Shown: positions 61,601-64,000 of the stretch, piece after piece
Layout of the letters: each line of letters starts with the position of its first letter
How positions within the stretch are numbered: position 1 is the first letter of the stretch
Assembly: GCA_022446965.1 (NCBI GenBank)
Contig: JAKVBV010000010.1
Location: 1 to 64,000, forward strand
DNA length: 64,000 bases
Source: Phycisphaerales bacterium
GTDB taxonomy: Bacteria > Planctomycetota > Phycisphaerae > Phycisphaerales > SM1A02
Direction: 5' to 3'
Notes under the pieces: generated by a model
Seen by the model: only the letters and a program-made list of their open reading frames with translations
Database searches by the model: none
Told to the model about the DNA's origin: nothing
Translations under genes and position numbers: made by a program

Positions 61601-64000
61601 GACCGGCGTCGGCGCGTTCCAGCACGATCGTGCGGACCGACTTGTTGGTGCTCGAGCCTGCCGGCGCGATAGCACGGATGACATCGGCCACCGCAGCAAA
61701 GTCGTGATCGGTACAGGTGACAAACAGCGCCTTACCGGCCGGATCAGGGACCACGACAACGCGTTTGGACAGGTCGCCACGCGCACCGCCGGCCGGTGTC
61801 ATGCTGCCGAGGGCCTGCGTGAGCAATGTAGCCAGGCGTGCCGGATCGTGATTCTCGCCCAAGTCGATGCGGCGCAGGCGGCCTGCGGGCGAGGGCGATT
61901 GCTGCACAAGTTGATCGAGCAGGGCACGGGCGCGACGCACGGCACGATCACCACCCAACAACACCAACGAATTGGTATCCGGATCGACGGCGATGGACAC
62001 ACTGGGCACGCTCGCATCAGCGCCAATGGCCGAGGCCGACAACACCCACAGGACACCATGCATCGGCGTTGCGTGCGATGTCTTTTCCGGCCCGTCCTGA
62101 TCGAGCAGGTCTTCGAGTTCGATGATCTCCACGCTGGAGCTGTCGTTCTGCAACAGCAGCCGTTGCAGTGCTGCGGCCAGTTCATCGGCCTGTACGCGGG
62201 ATGGATCAACCGGCACCACTTCGAGTCGGCGTCCTGATGTCAGGGCAGCGGCATCGATCTCGGAGACCACGGCACGCAGACGATCGAGCTGATCCGCGTC
62301 ACCACGCACAAGCAGCGAATTGCTTGCCCGGTCGACCTGAATCACTGGCGCAGTCGTGCTGCCAGACTCGGCAAGCAATGGCTGCAGCGTTTGCGCCAAG
62401 GCCGTGGCGTCGGCGTGACGCACGGGAACAACCTGCAATGCACTGGCCTGCTGGGCCGATGCATCGGCAACGTCGAGTTGCTTCACGAGCGCCTCGGCCA
62501 CCGGCAACACGCCAGGACGAGCCACGATCACCACGGCGTTGAGCCGGGTATCGGCAGCCACCTTCACGGCCTGCCGCGCCTCGGGCAATGCCACGCGGCG
62601 CCGGGCCGCTTCGATGCGCTGTTGCAGCGTGTAGTGCTCGCCGCCCATCAGAGTTTCAACCACTGGTGCGATGCGCTCTGCACTGGCATGCTCGAGAACC
62701 ACGGTGCGCACCTGATTCGTTTCGGCCGACACACCTTCGTCAAGCGACGAAATCACGGTCATGATGTCGTCGAGTTCACGCACGGGACCGGTAAGCACCA
62801 CGGTATTGCTGGCCGGTTCGGCAGACACCGTCACACGGCGTGCCGCCGGTGCGAAGCGTGATTTGGCAGTGAGCGCCGTTTGCGCCGCGGCGACCACGTT
62901 GGTGGCGTCGGCCCGCGACAGCTGCACCACTCGTGTTTCGATGGCGCCGGTGTCCGATGCGGGGCGGTCCAGCTCGGTGACTAGTGTGCGGGCCAGCGGC
63001 ATGAGTTCGGTAGGCCCATTGACTATCAGGCGCCCGGATTGCTGGTCCGCCACGACGGTTGGGTTGGGCACGGCCATGCCTGCGGCGGAGGCTTGACGCA
63101 ATGACTGCGGCCAACGCGCACGGTCACGCAACATGCCGGACACGGCCGTGGCCAGCACAGCAGGGTCGCCATTGGTGACGTCGAGAATCTCGAGCGTTGT
63201 CGTGGGCGGCAACGGTGTCTGTTCATCGCGATCGCGGAGCAACGCGATCACCTGCGCCACCTCGTCTTCGGGGCCCGACACAAGCACGGCGTGCATCGAT
63301 GCATCGGGCAACACTTCGATCTGGTCTCCACCAGACTCGATCGCGCCGGCTCGGATCAACGATCGGATGTTGGCGGCCAAGGTGTTGGGATGAGACCGGA
63401 GCGGTTCGAAGACATCGACAATGGTCTCCACCTGCGTGGCGGCGTCGAGCTGTCCCAGCAATTGCGCCATGCGGGCCACACCACTCTGGGGTCCGGTCAG
63501 CAAGGTGGTGCCGTCAGCGGCCGGATCCACATCGACCTCGGCCACGAGCTCGCCACCGAGCACGCGAGCACGCTCGATGACGGTCTCCAGGCCCTCTGAA
63601 TGCAGTTCGACGACCTTGACGTCCGCCATCTCGCGGGCGTTGGCGTCGAGCGTGGGCACCATGGCTCGCACGCTCTGCACCTCTGAAGCGGGCCCGGACA
63701 GCAGGATGCTGCGGCCATCGGGGCCTGCGGCCATCCGCACCAGCGTGCGGCTGCTTTGGGGCAGCACCTCATTGAGCGCTGCCAGAACGGCCCCGGCGGA
63801 GGCCTTGTCCAGCATGACCGACTCGATGACTCGCTCGCCAGAGGCCACCGCACCGCCTTCGAGGGCGGAAATGATGGAGGCCATCTGTTCCACTCGGCGC
63901 GGACTGCCGGTCACACCCACGGCCGACTGCTCGGGCATGGGCACGAGTACGGGCCGCTCGCCTTCTGGCATCGTCGCGATCACACCATTGAGCCGCTGCA
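55605..64000 (-). CDS. giant secretin (GspD/PilQ-like) with about 30 Secretin_N-type repeats, 5' end beyond window
   Basis: At least 2,797 residues; the frame is open to the window edge, so the N-terminus and any signal peptide are outside. The C-terminal about 260 residues form a normal secretin pore domain: PPQVLIQVLLAEVSLDGGVNW-type start, NPSVMAANNEQATINVGE, the phrase DVGVSLVVTPSINPDGYVRL, VVIGGLINENYEHFEEKVP, then VLGDLPLFGPLFR and ELVIVITPHVV. Before it come about 30 tandem N domains of about 80 residues, each with a first half like V..L.HA.A..V...I and a second half like TNSLVVSG....L..I..LV..LD. GspD normally has N0 plus three such domains in about 650-700 residues. It should form an outer-membrane export channel. 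Confidence 0.92.
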   Translation of the reverse strand, partial: QRLNGVIATMPEGERPVLVPMPEQSAVGVTGSPRRVEQMASIISALEGGAVASGERVIESVMLDKASAGAVLAALNEVLPQSSRTLVRMAAGPDGRSILLSGPASEVQSVRAMVPTLDANAREMADVKVVELHSEGLETVIERARVLGGELVAEVDVDPAADGTTLLTGPQSGVARMAQLLGQLDAATQVETIVDVFEPLRSHPNTLAANIRSLIRAGAIESGGDQIEVLPDASMHAVLVSGPEDEVAQVIALLRDRDEQTPLPPTTTLEILDVTNGDPAVLATAVSGMLRDRARWPQSLRQASAAGMAVPNPTVVADQQSGRLIVNGPTELMPLARTLVTELDRPASDTGAIETRVVQLSRADATNVVAAAQTALTAKSRFAPAARRVTVSAEPASNTVVLTGPVRELDDIMTVISSLDEGVSAETNQVRTVVLEHASAERIAPVVETLMGGEHYTLQQRIEAARRRVALPEARQAVKVAADTRLNAVVIVARPGVLPVAEALVKQLDVADASAQQASALQVVPVRHADATALAQTLQPLLAESGSTTAPVIQVDRASNSLLVRGDADQLDRLRAVVSEIDAAALTSGRRLEVVPVDPSRVQADELAAALQRLLLQNDSSSVEIIELEDLLDQDGPEKTSHATPMHGVLWVLSASAIGADASVPSVSIAVDPDTNSLVLLGGDRAVRRARALLDQLVQQSPSPAGRLRRIDLGENHDPARLATLLTQALGSMTPAGGARGDLSKRVVVVPDPAGKALFVTCTDHDFAAVADVIRAIAPAGSSTNKSVRTIVLERADAGQVASAIQRLYDDRARLDRTRRAVTVIGEWGDSTIMVAASDEDFQAVQELATRLDSPKDHEQLQIRAFPLQHAKAEDVSNTVQNMVMQLAYGTQVFGNWMGRGRGGGQLPGRVAVFPDTRLNALVVTGHGETFDVVEEVVAVIDSDTPAGSLRTVKTYHVAGTSMQNVEEMVSELYGTSRRRWWDNQDETAPVVRLDEAHRVLIVAGNAQQHAEITALLEVLDTYAVGDRNVIRTFALTDARADNVVNVLAGALGLDQNGETSGTVITPEDGGDPVEVRARIVADNRSNSLIVTGSPESMPVLQGIINGLDSVPTVAEVEYHIVSLEHAIAEDLRWNLQQMTMAFDYPRPQVDVNRAENQLIIAATVPQYEQMLSLIQELDRPRTRTRETRFLKLEHAEADKVRQALTVFYGPFALEADTPSKVSVSIVADPSTNSLVVSAEESEWEGIEALVQELDNEAYDASLQVRVLPLSHAEAQSVARAINEAFSREVARGGGKPNRKPSGDDREADAPTMLVQSEEWVSASAEPVTNSVIVAATGTMLSRIEAIVESLDQPNTSVDVQVHVVTLEDSPVTRVAQTLSRTFKPRAEQLRVPLSIEHDAMTNSLIVATSASLIDEIRATAAELDTMAPPSGHGVTIIDLQHIAPTEAIRVIEALGLDDPPRANSMARLVNEPVQLTHVTGRNAVMLMSNPADTSTVVDILKAMDVAPQGAVGTMQIIQLEFTSAQDMADVLGEMLDPSDQQSSTELARALEHQVRTLDLRHEGIGLGNVGVDLTQPIRIVPHDTQNALVVTSTTANVLAIEALVGLLDSMPVAGAAVIRMLPLKNMPAADFQRIAREVFDQSKDLAQLPGTNIFGMPTGVIGPALLDEVALSIDERTNTVVVAGREDAVAAVEVLVERLDSDVATGTVEVKVIPLKWADPGDLAATLHRVLVEGATDLPNASHLQTQVGRLQFNGGDSQLFQPMHGLTFVPQPAIESLVIVGSTVNIQVAHDLIEMLDVEAASPSAAVRVYPVEHATAGQLANMVNGLLQAQLRSGSLDPQDAAVIQSDARTNAMVVSGSAKVFDIVEGLLEQLDSDEAIAFQEIRSIQLQNASASRVASIVQRMMDARAERLRVLEPQTWALERVVVIPDDVSNTLMVAAGAGGFEVIESMLDDLDRASYLNSALVEVIDTGSSSAPRLAETIRRVMERRYADLPGSERRRMMPLIQVDTRSDSLLVTAAPEDLEAIRDLVARLDTVDIDPAVGLHVLPVASGANAEQLAPRIQQLMQERSRSLGDSSMPSDRVTVQYEASINALIVSASDENLVVIEDLLDMLIAAGDDVGDGREVAVIPLSLGQADEVERLLQDLYVREANRSRGQGTVMVSADRNLNSILVNAPPRDVEEIRDLVERLEGTSPADILEIRHVPLSSANAIETVSLIEDVLAGRSMARSRSRQARSTVLRYVREAAQGDESAEMAITTALRETINLTPDIRTNTVIIRAPGDSMQMLVDMIRDLDETSTGSKSMRVFTLKNADATATRAILRDLFRLDEGQDLLVLKPRDTQVPSAGPALEGAPAPDMGDGGIGGTELTAVPDPRQQLAITVDTRTNSLLVSGSPAYLDLVEQVVDSLDSQEANERETLVYQLRNATAEEVAQVLGDFVEQEQRTLIETLGVEQLGSAARMLEREVTIRGDSKSNSVLVSASPRYMERVRDMIDALDVDPPQVLIQVLLAEVSLDGGVNWGVEFSGGPIGGATASSGFSLPAGNTSPILGALGVPTLALGSADFSLVLRALESQGRLHILSNPSVMAANNEQATINVGELIYVAQGAQTYDTGVVSVPLEEKDVGVSLVVTPSINPDGYVRLDVQPTLSKLLSERDEPAVGVTSPRILQRTADTTITVHDGQTVVIGGLINENYEHFEEKVPVLGDLPLFGPLFRSENLDFVRNELVIVITPHVVRSPADLDRVRSMTNGEVGRLNLPEDIADQVRSGEIKRQSLFTRENGRLELRSFDEADE
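56500..64000 (-). repeat. tandem array of Secretin_N-like domain repeats
   Basis: Repeats are recognised by the phrase T/S-N-S/T-hydrophobic3-x-G/A followed about 15 residues later by L-D. Examples: SNSVLVSASPRYMERV (about 56,521-56,570), TNSLLVSGSPAYLD (about 56,790-56,832), INALIVSASDENL, TNAMVVSGSAKVF, SNSLIVTGSPESM, and SNTVVLTGPVREL. Counting by eye gives about 30 up to the edge. The copies are diverged in protein and DNA, so this is an old expansion rather than recent slippage. Confidence 0.88.

Overview
The window looks like a chromosome segment of a marine-type planctomycete of the class Phycisphaerae. This is an inference from several traits: extracellular proteins ending in dockerin-like repeats (D-x-N-x-D-G...DDLL.VI..FG), large prepilin-like proteins with an F-S/T-x-V-E-L leader, secretin-type proteins, paired ECF sigma/anti-sigma genes, a membrane pyrophosphatase, and GC-rich coding with many ATGA/GTGA gene overlaps. 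No rRNA, CRISPR array, insertion sequence or prophage was seen. One tRNA (Gln, anticodon CUG) is present.

Layout. 1-6.4 kb: end of a secreted dockerin-type protein, a secreted GH13 glucan-active enzyme fused to a dockerin-like domain, a large prepilin, lysine 6-aminotransferase (opposite strand) and a GspE/PilB ATPase. 6.5-10.4 kb: a membrane-anchored coiled-coil protein with a BRCT-like tail, an LpxL-type acyltransferase, a lone receiver domain and two uncharacterised proteins. 10.4-14 kb (minus strand): ECF sigma factor, membrane anti-sigma candidate, small exported helical protein, and an OppC/OppD pair. 14-20.8 kb: Ca/Na antiporter, DnaB, an HU/IHF protein, TrkA-TrkH and NuoI. 20.8-25.8 kb: F1Fo ATP synthase genes from atpZ to atpA, closed by a strong terminator directly after atpA; gamma, beta and epsilon are not in the window. 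25.9-29.6 kb: HAL2/CysQ-type nucleotidase, SLC13/RCK permease and a degenerate exo/endonuclease-fold protein. 29.6-34.6 kb: second large prepilin, second ECF sigma/anti-sigma pair, ABC-F protein and a HIT protein. 34.6-38.6 kb: a structured gap, a small lipoprotein with clear signals, an MFS transporter and ribosomal protein S1. 38.9-44.8 kb: two secreted proteins of unknown role, a MacB/FtsX-type permease, a small protein and a sensor kinase. 44.8-51.1 kb (minus): S21, membrane pyrophosphatase with a large insertion, RsfS, an alpha/beta-hydrolase-like protein, a PQQ-repeat fragment, TrmB and a zinc-ribbon protein, the last six forming one tightly packed string. 51.2-55 kb: NYN nuclease, PdxH, PurE, tRNA-Gln and a large secreted protein. 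55-64 kb (minus): a lipoprotein and a giant secretin that runs off the window.

Most remarkable is the giant secretin. At least 2,797 residues are visible. It has an ordinary C-terminal secretin pore domain preceded by about 30 tandem Secretin_N-like domains, where textbook GspD proteins have three or four N domains. With the GspE-type ATPase and two prepilins elsewhere in the window, it suggests a dispersed type II secretion / type IV pilus-like export apparatus with an extraordinarily long periplasmic section. The 185-residue lipoprotein that follows it with a 4-nt overlap is a natural partner candidate. The secreted GH13 enzyme and dockerin-tailed proteins are plausible, unproven cargo.

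Energy metabolism is well represented: ATP synthase, membrane pyrophosphatase, NuoI, Trk potassium uptake and Ca/Na antiport. All functional names rest on reading motifs in the translations; no database search was run.
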